Source: an uncultured Flavobacteriales bacterium
GTDB taxonomy: Bacteria; Bacteroidota; Bacteroidia; Flavobacteriales_D; Sanyastnellaceae
Length of the DNA stretch: 39,306 bases
Assembly: GCA_937881575.1 (NCBI GenBank)
Contig: CALGEI010000063.1
Coordinates: 1 to 39,306, forward strand
Direction of reading: 5' to 3'
Under the pieces are notes generated by a model, which worked only from the letters and a program-made list of their open reading frames with translations, had not been told where the DNA came from and did not search any database. The position numbers were made by a program, and so were the translations under genes. Every line of letters starts with the position of its first letter. The first letter of the stretch is position 1. Shown one piece after another: positions 26,338 through 38,000 of the stretch.

Positions 26338-27483
26338 TCAGTCGCAGAAAAATGCAGAGAAAGGATTCGGAGTGCAGAAATTCAAGGCTGCTGTAGCTTC
26401 ACCTTCCATCAAATGCTGCACGGTACTGGTCGTGTAACCGACACCGTAGACTCCCTGGCTAGCGCGAGAAGCAAACAATCCCAAACCTCCCGAAATGTTG
26501 GTGTATTCTGGTCGTTCCTGGATCACTCCCGTGACCGGACTGTTGATCTCTAAATACGTCGCCAATTCATCATTGGCAATGGTCAAAATGAAATCAAACG
26601 CCCTGGCAATCTGCACATCCTCGTCCCAGGTCCCTAAGACTCTTGTTATGTATGGGTCTTCCTCCAATTGAGTGGCCAGGGTGGTGAAAAACCGCTCTCC
26701 GCTGACTTCTTTTTGGAGGCCTTCGCCACCGTCATCCGAATCGGTTCGCAACGAGCCCATCGGCCATTCGACAATTCGCTCTATTTCGTCCACCAACTGG
26801 GTGTGTGCCAAATCCGCCCAAATTCGTTCTGTCACATGAATGCGCATGGAAATATCATACTGGCTTGCGCCGTCTGTCGAAGTCCACTTGAACGTGATGT
26901 CCGGGTAGGTCGTTTGAAAACCAATGCTGGCAAATCCAAACTTGAAATTGTTCACACCGGGCGGAGGCTGGGTGATATTTCCTGCCTGGGTGGCGATCAT
27001 GTTAGTCGTCGCCTCTGCATGGGTTCCGTCCGTTATGTCCAAGTTGAAATCATATTCGGCAGCCGCATCCAAACCTCCCTCTGGAACAAAAAACCACATC
27101 TGATGCTCGGGGCCGTAAAAAATCCCGTTTGTTTCCTTGTTTTCGATGAGCACATCCTCAAGAGTCCATGAGCGAGTGACCTGATCTCCAATTCGTTCGG
27201 ACATTAAAACGGTCACATCTTCTGCATCGTATTCGCTGCTGTCCTGCTCCATCGCAGCATCGAACTGATTGCCGTCACCGAGCCATGTGCGATTGATCCG
27301 AACCCACTGGGTGTCTTGAGCGGCCTCCAACAAACTGAACACCACAGGTGTCCGCTGATAAGGAGCCGTGAGGTCAATGTCCGTGGAGCATCCCGTTGCC
27401 CCGAACACCCCCCATATTCCCAACACAAATAGGGTCACTGTGCCGCTCATTGCATGATTCCGTTCCAAAACAGTCCTCTTCAT
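26338..27483 (-). CDS. DUF4249-like lipoprotein
   Basis: 381 residues. The N-terminal hydrophobic stretch ends in GATGC, a plausible lipobox. The body starts with an immunoglobulin-like segment (TPVVFSLLEAAQDTQWVRINRTW) and ends with NISGGLGLFASRA, a phrase typical of the DUF4249 family of outer-membrane lipoproteins, often linked to TonB-dependent transporters. None is present here. In-frame ATGs at 27483 and 27450 are both usable; 27483 keeps a four-base gap to luxC-like upstream, consistent with an operon. Function unknown. Confidence 0.65.
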   Translation of the reverse strand: MKRTVLERNHAMSGTVTLFVLGIWGVFGATGCSTDIDLTAPYQRTPVVFSLLEAAQDTQWVRINRTWLGDGNQFDAAMEQDSSEYDAEDVTVLMSERIGDQVTRSWTLEDVLIENKETNGIFYGPEHQMWFFVPEGGLDAAAEYDFNLDITDGTHAEATTNMIATQAGNITQPPPGVNNFKFGFASIGFQTTYPDITFKWTSTDGASQYDISMRIHVTERIWADLAHTQLVDEIERIVEWPMGSLRTDSDDGGEGLQKEVSGERFFTTLATQLEEDPYITRVLGTWDEDVQIARAFDFILTIANDELATYLEINSPVTGVIQERPEYTNISGGLGLFASRASQGVYGVGYTTSTVQHLMEGEATAALNFCTPNPFSAFFCD

Positions 27484-27487
27484 GACG

Positions 27488-28934
<1,447 letters not shown>

Positions 28935-28991
28935 GCATTCAATGTTCTCACTTTGCACAATCCCCCGCCCTCCATCTTCGTTGTTCATTCT

Positions 28992-29882
28992 ATGAGACGC
29001 ATCGCTTTTTGGCTCCCTCTTTTGCTCGTGTTCACAACGAATGCGTTGTGGAGTGGAGGTGAATTGAGTGAGGATCCCATTGAGAAATTGCTGCAACTGC
29101 ATGGTCAGGTCATGCAAGCCAGCAGCGATTCCGAAGCCCTCCTGGCCCATGAAGCCCTCAAGGAAGCAATGCGCTCCGTCTGGAGCACGCATGACTTTTG
29201 GTCGAGCGACTGGCAGACATTGAGTCAACACATGGGCGTGGTCTCAGCTGGATCGGGAGACAAGCGCGTTGCCCTCATTACCTGGAACATCGAGCTTCAG
29301 AATCGGACCCAAGCATACGGCGGGTTTGCGTTAGCATTTGATCGCAGCGGCAAAGCGGTCACGATCGAATTGAATCACCACCCACAAAGTCTTCACCGGC
29401 AGAAACTGGATTCAAAGAAGCGATTTAAAGCCGATGATTGGCCCGGAGCTGTTTACTATGAAATCATTGAGCAAGAACAAGGCAATAACTTGGTTTTCAC
29501 CCTTTTAGGGTGGGATGGCGCGGATGGAATCCGCAGCCGAAAAGTGATTGAAACCCTGAGCTTTCATCATGGCAAATTGCGCTTTGGCGTCCCCATCCTC
29601 GACCTAGGAAGAGGTTCGGAAAAACGTTTGATTCTGGAGCATGCCGATGCGGTTACCGCCATGCTCCGTTGGAGAGAAGATTTGAGCATGATTGTGATGG
29701 ATCACTTGAGCGCTCCTGAGTCTCAAATGAATGGAAACACCGCTTTCTATGGACCTGACATGACCTATGATGCACTGGTGTGGCAAAAGAACCATTGGGT
29801 CCTGAAGGAAGATGTAGAAATCCGTGATCCCGACATGAAGAAGCCGTGGAACAATCCAAAACGCCTCCGACGACGTCATTGA
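28992..29882 (+). CDS. Exported protein, unknown function (Bacteroidota)
   Basis: 296 residues with a signal peptide (MRRIAFWLPLLLVFTTNALW). The body contains LLGWDGADGIRSRKVIETL, KLRFGVPIL and a terminal basic patch (NNPKRLRRRH); this phrase order is one I associate with uncharacterised Bacteroidota proteins, but I know no function. The ATG at 28992 is chosen for the signal peptide. Upstream, TTTG (about 28954) and CATCTTCG are spaced like a weak promoter. Confidence 0.7.
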   Translation: MRRIAFWLPLLLVFTTNALWSGGELSEDPIEKLLQLHGQVMQASSDSEALLAHEALKEAMRSVWSTHDFWSSDWQTLSQHMGVVSAGSGDKRVALITWNIELQNRTQAYGGFALAFDRSGKAVTIELNHHPQSLHRQKLDSKKRFKADDWPGAVYYEIIEQEQGNNLVFTLLGWDGADGIRSRKVIETLSFHHGKLRFGVPILDLGRGSEKRLILEHADAVTAMLRWREDLSMIVMDHLSAPESQMNGNTAFYGPDMTYDALVWQKNHWVLKEDVEIRDPDMKKPWNNPKRLRRRH

Positions 29883-29908
29883 GCTGTTCGTTGCTCAGTG
29901 TATCTTTG
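29879..29908 (+). promoter_or_regulatory. Promoter TTG-N19-TATCTTTG ending four bases before an ATG
   Basis: TTG at 29879-29881 and TATCTTTG at 29901-29908 fit the consensus exactly with 19 bases between. The ATG follows at 29913 after cggc, implying a leaderless transcript. The element also excludes the upstream in-frame GTG at 29898 as the start. Confidence 0.6.
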
Positions 29909-29912
29909 CGGC

Positions 29913-30740
29913 ATGCAACGTTTTTTTTCTCCTTTCCTTTCCGGCGTCCTCTGTCTTTTGAGCGTAGCCTCAACAGCGACTGCTCAGACATCCGCATTGG
30001 TTGACTCCATATCTCAAGTCGAGGCCGACTCAGTTCGTTCCCATCAAAGAGAAGTTCAGGAAACCCTTCAAGAACAGTTTCGTGAAATGACGCGGTTTCC
30101 GCTCGGATCAAAGATTGAATCTTGGAGTCACTCATTGGACATGGAAGTGAAACGTGGAAATCAAGCGCATGTGCAACGATTTTGGTTCAACCTCAAAGAG
30201 GGCAGTTCTGTCGTTTGGTTGCCCGACACCAGCCGATCCGGCGAATGCCTCTATTTCGACCCCGAAACAGATTGCCTTGCGAGTCTTTTCCCGGATGCTT
30301 TGAACGGCACACTCATTTCATCCGCAATGGCAGCCAAAATGGGACTCAAAGGCAACGCGACCGCCACTTCATCGAAACGCAAGTCCAATTGGAAAAAGCA
30401 GCCATCCGATTCGCTCGAAACTTTTGTTTTGAAAGACGAGGCCTCGACCATTCAATTAACGTTGGGAGAAAAGTCCACTTGGCAAGCTGAAGGAGTCAAT
30501 GCGTGGTTATCGATGCAACCCATCCCTGGCTTTTCGCTGCCTCCAGAAGCCTCGAAACAACCGGTCATCGCACTCGAGCAAACCCGTTCAGATGATCGCA
30601 TTGTGTATGAAGTCCGACTCATTCAAGCTCAGATCTTAGAAACACCTTATTCCCTGGATTTAAGAGCCATTCGAGTGAGCGACCCATCGAGGCCCCTGAG
30701 TGTCATTGCAAAAGAATGGGCAGACAAAGAAAAGAATTAG
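29913..30740 (+). CDS. Exported protein of unknown function
   Basis: 275 residues: signal peptide MQRFFSPFLSGVLCLLSVAS ending at TATAQ, then a helical segment (DSISQVEADSVRSHQREVQETL), then a mostly beta body. KIESWSHSLDMEVKRG and WLPDTSRSGECLYFDPETD suggest an outer-membrane or periplasmic beta-sandwich, reminiscent of DUF4412-type proteins but not clearly so. The ATG at 29913 is set by the promoter just upstream. It is convergent with the Smr gene. Confidence 0.7.
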   Translation: MQRFFSPFLSGVLCLLSVASTATAQTSALVDSISQVEADSVRSHQREVQETLQEQFREMTRFPLGSKIESWSHSLDMEVKRGNQAHVQRFWFNLKEGSSVVWLPDTSRSGECLYFDPETDCLASLFPDALNGTLISSAMAAKMGLKGNATATSSKRKSNWKKQPSDSLETFVLKDEASTIQLTLGEKSTWQAEGVNAWLSMQPIPGFSLPPEASKQPVIALEQTRSDDRIVYEVRLIQAQILETPYSLDLRAIRVSDPSRPLSVIAKEWADKEKN

Positions 30741-30764
30741 TCCCAATTCAAAACAGAGAAGACA

Positions 30765-30788
30765 CCGAAGAGTTAGCGACTTCTTCGG
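30765..30788. terminator. Hairpin between convergent genes, no U tract
   Basis: CCGAAGA (30765-30771) pairs with TCTTCGG (30782-30788) around a 10-base loop overlapping the stop of the Smr gene. No T run follows on either strand, so it is only a weak terminator candidate. Confidence 0.25.
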
Positions 30789-31408
30789 CTGAATGCACTT
30801 TCTCCGATCCACACTTCTGTGGCTCCGTTGCCAAAACGTCGCGGGTCAGCTGAACGGCAAGTGCAGTCTGGGTAAAACTGTTCAATGCGACTCCATATTT
30901 CATGGCGGAGGACCCCTTGTCCAATGCCATGGATGAAAACCATGCGTTTGGTTTTTTGCCGAATTCCGATCAATAGCATGCGCTCAAAATGCGCCAATTG
31001 CAATTCCAACATCGCGGGTGCCGTCAACCCCCGCTGGCTATCGACCAATTGATGCATGTGCAAATCCACCTCTTCCGTATCGTTGGACACCGGTCGGTTA
31101 TTGGCCTCAACGTAACGCTCTTTGAATTCTTTCTCAATGGCTTTCTGTTCCTGAGAACTGACTTCTTGCGCCAAGATCTCCGCTACGGATGGAATAACAC
31201 GCGCATACCCCTCAGATTCTTCTTCACGGTCATCGACGCGAATCAACTCACGCAACGCATGCTGGAATTCAAATCCATCTTGATCTTCCACCATGGCATG
31301 CGTTGAACTCAGAATCTGAGTGACTGTTCCTTCCCCGACCTCATTGAGAAAACGGACCTTATCGCCTATTTCGATCGCTTGATAACCCATGTGCACGAAA
31401 TTAGCCAT
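30773..31408 (-). CDS. DUF2027 / Smr-domain protein
   Basis: 211 residues. The N-terminal ~70 (IGDKVRFLNEVGEGTVTQI...) matches the beta-barrel DUF2027 module. The C-terminal half is an Smr (small MutS-related) domain with EVDLHMHQL and HGIGQGVLRHEI (commonly HGKGxGxLR). Smr domains nick DNA or RNA in some proteins; the variant second motif is, as I recall, usual in this Bacteroidota family. No signal peptide, so cytoplasmic. Starts at 31408 or 31390 are both possible. Confidence 0.85.
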   Translation of the reverse strand: MANFVHMGYQAIEIGDKVRFLNEVGEGTVTQILSSTHAMVEDQDGFEFQHALRELIRVDDREEESEGYARVIPSVAEILAQEVSSQEQKAIEKEFKERYVEANNRPVSNDTEEVDLHMHQLVDSQRGLTAPAMLELQLAHFERMLLIGIRQKTKRMVFIHGIGQGVLRHEIWSRIEQFYPDCTCRSADPRRFGNGATEVWIGESAFSRRSR

Positions 31409-31426
31409 CTCAAATCACATTGGTTC

Positions 31427-33010
31427 ATGTTCACCCAACGTTTCTTTCAAGTCACTTGGCAACGACCCGCGGGCATGCTCTGCCTGCTATTGTCAGCCAC
31501 ATTTGCGCAAGGCCAAATCAACGATCAGCCTCGCCAGTTGAATTGGCTCGACGCGGCCATGGCGCGATCGGTAGAGGATTTCAACCTGCCCTCCTTGTCG
31601 GTTGCCATTGTTCACGATGGAGAAGTCCTCTGGAGCCAATCGTACGGCGAGACTGTCGCCGGTAGCGGGAACAAGGCTTCAACCGCAACGCTTTATGCTG
31701 TGGCATCCAATACCAAAGCCTTCACTTCGGCAGCGCTTGCACAACTGGTTGACCAAGGAAAACTTGATTGGGACGACCGCGTGCAAGAATACCTCCCCTG
31801 GTTTGAACTCTACAACCCTTACGTCACCTCAGAGATGCGCATTCGGGATTTGCTCTGTCACCGCAGTGGACTGGCCACTTTCAGCGGAGACTTACTCTGG
31901 TACGGCACGCAATGGACCAGCAAGGAGGTGCTTCAAAAAGCCAAGCAACTAAAACCCACCACTGCATTCAGAACGCAATTTGGCTATCAAAACCTCATGT
32001 TCATGGCGGCAGGTGAAATCATTGAAGTCGTGAGCGAGACACCTTGGCAGACCTATGTTGAACAGTCTTTCTTGAAGCCAATCGGCATGACGTCGTCCAT
32101 TTTAAGCACGAACGAATTGGTGAACCGAACCAACGTCGCTGCCCCACACAACGAACTGGGTTCAGGTATACAAACACCCATCGACTGGGTCAATTGGGAC
32201 AACATGGCTCCCGCCGGAGCCTTGATCAGCAGTGCCGAAGAAATGGCCCAATGGATGATTGTGCAGCTCGATAGCGGACGCACAGCGACAGACACTTTAT
32301 GGACTGAGCAACAGACCCAACAGATGTGGACCATGCACACGCCCATTCCCGTCTCTTCGTGGTACAACACCATGCTTCCCTCCATGCATTTTAGAGGGTA
32401 TGGACTGGGATGGGAATTGTACGATTTGCACGGTCGAAAAGTGGTGGCTCATAGCGGAGGCTACGACGGCATGATCAGCCGACAAGTGCTCGTTCCTGAA
32501 GAAAAACTCGGCATCATCATCCTGACGAACGCCAACTCCTCCGTCCCGTGGGGTTGGGGACACGATGTTTTAAATGTTCTACTAAAAGGTGATCGACAGA
32601 CTCCGATGCTTGACTTCTTGCTCGAGTCAAAACGCGAAGAACCTGCTGAGCGCGCGCGTGAAGAAGCCGAATTGTTGGCTTCACGCCTTTCCGATGCTCC
32701 GTCTTCCTTGGCTTTATCAGCCTACGCTGGCACCTATACAGATCCGATGTACGGAAACGTCGTCGTGTCCTTGATCCAGGACTCCCTTCAATTCAAATTT
32801 GAACCCACACACTTGTTCCAAGGCACATTGGAGCATTGGCATTTCAATACGTTTCGCTTGCATTGGGGAACCCAAATGATGCTCCCTAAAGGCATGGCGC
32901 ACTTCGCATTGAATATGCAAGGAAACGTGGAAACGCTCGATTTCGACGTCCCCAATCCGGATTTCGACTTTACCGAATTGCATTTCATCAAACAATCAAC
33001 TGAACAATAA
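31427..33010 (+). CDS. Exported serine hydrolase, class C beta-lactamase fold
   Basis: 527 residues with a signal peptide (MFTQRFF...LLLSATFAQGQ). Penicillin-binding/beta-lactamase motifs: SxxK as S94-N-T-K97, YxN as Y-Q-N in FGYQNLMF, and the HSGG that replaces KTG. A C-terminal ~110-residue domain (YAGTYTDPMYGNVVVS...) matches the DUF3471-type lipocalin-like addition. Such proteins are usually peptidases or esterases of the periplasm rather than true beta-lactamases. The ATG at 31427 is chosen for the signal peptide. Confidence 0.87.
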   Translation: MFTQRFFQVTWQRPAGMLCLLLSATFAQGQINDQPRQLNWLDAAMARSVEDFNLPSLSVAIVHDGEVLWSQSYGETVAGSGNKASTATLYAVASNTKAFTSAALAQLVDQGKLDWDDRVQEYLPWFELYNPYVTSEMRIRDLLCHRSGLATFSGDLLWYGTQWTSKEVLQKAKQLKPTTAFRTQFGYQNLMFMAAGEIIEVVSETPWQTYVEQSFLKPIGMTSSILSTNELVNRTNVAAPHNELGSGIQTPIDWVNWDNMAPAGALISSAEEMAQWMIVQLDSGRTATDTLWTEQQTQQMWTMHTPIPVSSWYNTMLPSMHFRGYGLGWELYDLHGRKVVAHSGGYDGMISRQVLVPEEKLGIIILTNANSSVPWGWGHDVLNVLLKGDRQTPMLDFLLESKREEPAERAREEAELLASRLSDAPSSLALSAYAGTYTDPMYGNVVVSLIQDSLQFKFEPTHLFQGTLEHWHFNTFRLHWGTQMMLPKGMAHFALNMQGNVETLDFDVPNPDFDFTELHFIKQSTEQ

Positions 33011-33046
33011 CGATTCCATCAGCGGAATATTCCTTACCTTTTTTGC

Positions 33047-34795
33047 ATGGTTTTATTCTCCTTCTCTTCCGGAATCTTATCACAAAAAAAAGGAGCACTC
33101 GCCTTGATTTTCGGGCTCATTGCGAGCGCCTTATTCGCGCAACCGGCAGTGCCAGAGAACCTCAACATGGAACCGCTTCGTGACTGGCTCCAGACCAACT
33201 GGTACCAGCCCTTCTTCAACGACTTGGGATACAATGGTGCGAGAACCCAGATGTTTGGATATACCGACGAGGAAAACGACGCCATCCACTGTGTGTATAC
33301 AGGGTTTGAACAAGCATCCATCTTCACCGCCTATTTGAACCCCATCAATACAGAACACATCGTTCCTCAAAGCTTTTTCGGTTCACTCTCCCCAATGAAG
33401 TCGGACCTGTTCAACATCCGACCTTCTCACGGCAACGCCAATTCTGCCCGTGGCAATTCGCCTTACGGTGAGGTCGTAGACGCAACAGCTCAATGGTATG
33501 GCATCGATGCGATCGGAAACTATTTGTCTCAAGGCAACATGCCCGCCAATGCGGAATTGTGGACAGAACGTTCGGGGAATCTCTGGGAACCCCGCGATGA
33601 TGCGAAAGGGGACATTGCCCGTCTCGTTTTCTATTTCTACACCATGTACCCCACGGAAGCGGGAGATATGGCCCTGATTGGGGACATCGAAACGCTCTAT
33701 GCCTGGCACTTGGAGGATCCTGTTAGCACATTTGAGTCCACACGGAATGAACGCGTACAGGAGGTGCAAGGCAATGCCAATCCATACATTTCCGATTCGG
33801 AATTGGTGATGCGTGCTTGGTTCTGGAACGGCAGCACGGTGCCGGGTTGTACGGACCAAGTCGCATGCAACTTCAATGCTGAAGCCACATCCGACGATGG
33901 CTCATGCTTGTTTGCCGAAGCGGGATTGGATTGTGATGGCAACAGCCTGCAGTCGTGTACTTTATATTTCAGCGAATACGCCGAAGGCAGCTCCAACAAC
34001 AAGTACCTTGAAATCTACAATCCTGGAGTTGAGACGATCTCCTTGGAAGGGTTCGCCCTAGCACACACCGTCAACGCCCCCTCCACCGTCGGAGCTTATG
34101 AAACGTGGGTGGAGCTTCCCGTAAACGGATTGATTGAACCGCAAAGTGTTTACGTAATCGTCCACACTCAAGCAGAAACTGCGCTTGTCAATAGCGCTGA
34201 CTTCACCTACGGCAACTTGTCCAATGGCGATGATGGGTTTGCCTTGGTGCAAGGATCACCGACCGACTTTGTCATCCTCGATGCTGTGGGAGATTGGAAC
34301 GGAGATCCCGGCGCAGGCTGGGCTGTCGCAGGTACCGGCGACGCCACCGCCAACCATACACTCATTCGAAAGCCGAGCGTTGTAACAGGAAATGCTGGAG
34401 ACTGGACGGCCTCTGCCGGCACCAATGCTGAGGACAGTGAGTGGATTGTACTCGACATCGACAGTTGGGAAGATCTAGGAGACCACACGGCCGATGAAAT
34501 TTGCGACACCTCTCCAAATGGAGGTGGAGATGTCTTGGGCTGCCTCTACCCTTCCGCCTGCAACTACAATGCTGAAGTCACAATCGATGACTTCACATGC
34601 GATTTTGAAAGTTGTTTAACACCAGGCTGCACCTATATCAATGCCTTGAATTACTCCGAGGAGGCCGATAGCGATGATGGCTCCTGTACGTTTGGAAACG
34701 AGCAAGGAGGATGTTCTTCTGACATCAATTATGATGGGACTGTTTCCGTTTCCGACCTGCTCCTTCTCCTCACAGAATTTGGGCAAGATTGTTAA
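33047..34795 (+). CDS. Secreted endonuclease I with lamin-tail domain and Cys-rich repeats
   Basis: 582 residues. Signal peptide or anchor (about 15-31), then an endonuclease I (EndA/Vvn-type, His-Me finger) domain with NTEHIVPQSFFG, SDLFNIRPSHGNANSARG and NSPYGEV. Next is a GCTDQVACNF repeat, a lamin-tail domain (YFSEYAEGSSNNKYLEIYNP ... WILVLD), and two more Cys repeats (GCLYPSACNY, GCTYINALNY). The end is a dockerin-like EF loop SDINYDGTVSVSDLLLLLTE closing on Cys. The enzyme would degrade DNA or RNA outside the cell. There is no T9SS type A tail in the usual form; the closing segment may itself be the export signal. It shares its repeat type with the giant gene 232 bases downstream. Confidence 0.88.
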   Translation: MVLFSFSSGILSQKKGALALIFGLIASALFAQPAVPENLNMEPLRDWLQTNWYQPFFNDLGYNGARTQMFGYTDEENDAIHCVYTGFEQASIFTAYLNPINTEHIVPQSFFGSLSPMKSDLFNIRPSHGNANSARGNSPYGEVVDATAQWYGIDAIGNYLSQGNMPANAELWTERSGNLWEPRDDAKGDIARLVFYFYTMYPTEAGDMALIGDIETLYAWHLEDPVSTFESTRNERVQEVQGNANPYISDSELVMRAWFWNGSTVPGCTDQVACNFNAEATSDDGSCLFAEAGLDCDGNSLQSCTLYFSEYAEGSSNNKYLEIYNPGVETISLEGFALAHTVNAPSTVGAYETWVELPVNGLIEPQSVYVIVHTQAETALVNSADFTYGNLSNGDDGFALVQGSPTDFVILDAVGDWNGDPGAGWAVAGTGDATANHTLIRKPSVVTGNAGDWTASAGTNAEDSEWIVLDIDSWEDLGDHTADEICDTSPNGGGDVLGCLYPSACNYNAEVTIDDFTCDFESCLTPGCTYINALNYSEEADSDDGSCTFGNEQGGCSSDINYDGTVSVSDLLLLLTEFGQDC

Positions 34796-35027
34796 TTTTT
34801 AGATGTCCGAAGTGCTGGTTATCATGAGTCCATTGGCCTTGGTAATGGCAATAGCTGAGCGTTCAATTTCAGTGAATTGAACAAAGCGCATGCCCTCCAT
34901 CGGGGGATTTTCATGTCATCTGAAGGGGCTTAAACCCGTCTATTTTACACTGATTGAATAATTTGCTTCGACCAATAATGGTTTTAAGTCGAGGAAGCCT
35001 TATATTAGAAGTCCCAAATTGTCTGAC

Positions 35028-38000
35028 ATGAGCTTAATTCGCCTCCAACGGTCCCTAGGGATTGTCGTGTTGTTGATTTCTACCCTATTTGAAATCAACG
35101 CGCAAGTCTGTTCCGACGAATCCGCCTGCAATTACGCGCCCTTTGATGGGCCCGGCTATTGTTTGCAAATTGAACCATACGCCGTTCACTCAGGCTTCGT
35201 GGGTTCTACGGATTTGACCGGATACACCACTTACAGAGTTTACGCCTTGTGCGAGAGCGCTGATGACTTTGTGTCAAGTGTTTCTGGAGATGCCGATTTC
35301 CCGACCACTGTTGTTTCGGATGGCGATGTGTTTCAAAGTGACTTTGGGGGCGCTTTGGGATCCGACATCAACAACTCCTTGATGAGCTTCTTCCCTTCGC
35401 TTGCTTTTGACAGTTTTGTCACAATTGGACTCACTGAAGGAGCAACGAGCACAGAAGGGACAATCAATAGCTTGAATTCTGACAGCAATCCTTGGCAATT
35501 CAATTTCGAAAACGACGGAAACGTCATCATTGATGACCAAGTTGGAGGCAGCTGGTTCATTTTCAATGGGGAAACGAATGGAATCGCCGGAGAAGATTTC
35601 CGGGTTCTTCTCGCTCAGATCACGACCACAGGTACGCTTTCTGGCTCCATGTATGTCCAGTTCTTTGAGGAGGGTTCAGTAGAAAATGAGTTGCGCGTAT
35701 TCATTGATTTCTCAAGCGCATGTGTGGGTCCGGATGACACCACCGATTGCACCTACCCTGATGCGGGAGTCGATTGTGATGGCAACTGTCTCGTTGACAC
35801 CGACGGTGATGGCGTTTGTGATTCTCAAGAAATTCCAGGCTGTACCGACTCTGAAGCTTGCAATTACAGCATGGACGCCACAGATGAGGATGCTTCATGC
35901 ACCTATGCCCTTGCTGGATATGATTGCGATGGCGTTTGCAATTTTGACATGGACAATGATGGCATATGTGACGAATTTGAAAGTCCCGGCTGCCTTGATT
36001 CCAGTGCTTGCAATTACGATGCCGGTGCCTCAGAAGACGATGGTTCTTGCTCTTACCCCGAGTTTGGATTCAACTGCTCAGGCAGCTGCATCGATGACAT
36101 AGATGGAGACGGCATTTGCGATTCATTTGAAGTTGAAGGGTGCACGGACAGTGAGGCTGCGAACTTCAATCCGTTTGCAACAGACAATGACGGGACTTGT
36201 GTTGACCCGGTTTGCATTGATGAGGAAGCATGCAATTTCACCGAGTTCAATGAGGTTGGCTTTTGCCTCATTATCGAACCTTATATGGAACATTCCGGCA
36301 TGGTCGGAAGCGTTGACCTGACGGATCATGTGACGTATCGAATTTACGCACGCTGCGAAAACCCCTCTGATTTTGTCACCAGCGTCTCGGGAGATTCTGA
36401 GTTTCCCACACGGATTATATCCACCGAACCCATGGTGCAAAGCGCCTTAGGTGGACTCACAGGAAGCGATCAAAATTCTGTGCTCTTCGGGTTCTTCCCG
36501 GACGCTGAATTCGATAGCTATGTGACCATTGGATTGACCGAAGGACCTGCAGCCGGAGAAGGCCCCATCAACACAACCGATTCTCCGAACAATCCATGGG
36601 GTGAGAATTTTGAGTTGGGCGACGATTTGCTCATTGACGATGAGATTGGAGGCGGTTGGTACATATTGAATGGCCAAAGCAACGGAGTGGCGGGGGATGA
36701 CTTGCGCGTATTGCTCGCTCAAGTGACCACATCAGGCACGTTGTCTGGTTCTTTCTATGTGCAAGTTTTTGTTGAAGGATCTCCTGCCAATGAAGTCAGA
36801 GCATTGATTGACCTGAATGCGGCATGCGTCGCTCCGGGCGGGATTGATGTGTGTGAATTCCCTGCCTTCGGAACGGATTGCGATGGCAATTGTTTGGAGG
36901 ACTCTGATGGAGACGGTGTTTGTGACCCCTTTGAAATTGAGGGTTGTCAGGACTTCATCGCTTGTAACTACAACGCTGATGCTACCGATGAAGATGGATC
37001 ATGCAACTATGCTGACGAAGGATACGACTGCAATGGCAACTGCTTAGCGGATGCCGATGCCGACGGCATATGCGATTCCTTTGAAATCGCGGGTTGCACC
37101 GAAAGCCTTGCGTGCAATTACAATGGATTGGCCACCGATGACGATGCTTCTTGCTTCTTCGCTGAAACGGGCTATGACTGTGAAAACAATTGCATCAATG
37201 ACGCCGATGGCGATGGTGTTTGTGATGAATTTGAGGTAGTCGGTTGCATGGACTCCATGGCGTGCAATTATGACGCCGGAGCAACGGATGAAAGTGGCGC
37301 TTGCGCCTACCCTGATTATGGATACGATTGCAATGGTGAATGTCTCGGCGATGTCGATTTCGATGGCATTTGTGATGCCAATGAGATCGCAGGATGCACC
37401 GATATTGAGGCTACCAATTTTGATCCTTTCGCTACGGATGAGAACGGCACTTGTGAGGATCCTCTGTGTGTCGATGAAGTTGCTTGCAACTATACTGAAT
37501 TTGATGATTCTGGGTACTGTATTGTCATTGAACCTGTGCAAGTCCATACAGGATTTGTTGGTGGTGATGACCTCACAGGCCAGGTAACCTACCGTATATA
37601 CGCGCGATGTGAAAATCCAACCGATTTTGTTTCCAGCGTTTCCGGAGACAATTTATTTCCGACCCGAATTCAATCCACAGAACCCTTCTATCAGAGCGGT
37701 GTTGGCGGTGTTTTGGGTGACGATCAGAACCCTTTGCTCTTTGGCTTTTTCCCGAGTGCTGAATTTGATAGCTACGTCACAGTTGGCTTGACAGAAAGCC
37801 CTGTAGCAGGCGAAGGTGCAATCAACTATGTGGAATCCGATTTGAACCCTTGGGCAGACAACTTTGAGGCCGGATCCGATTTGAACATTGATGACTCCGT
37901 TGGAGGCGGATGGTTCATTTTCAATGGCCAATCCAATGGAGTGGCAGGAGATGACCAGCGTGTTTTGCTTGCCCAAGTGACCACTGCGGGCGTCCTAACC

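Noticed and set aside
34799-34900. 33-codon minus-strand ORF (MEGMRFVQFTEIERSAIA...) between the nuclease and the giant gene
   Set aside because: Plausible composition but no promoter, no signal and no context; too short to call. The 232-base gap otherwise shows only a stem at 34861-34882 without a U tract.
35001-35008. TATATTAG as a promoter box for the giant gene
   Set aside because: Ends in TTAG rather than TTTG and has no TTG at -33; not convincing.
37044-37547. Long antisense frame (167 codons) in the repeat gene
   Set aside because: Arises because the Asp/Gly-rich repeat codons read as Ile/Val/Ala codons on the other strand; no start context or domain.
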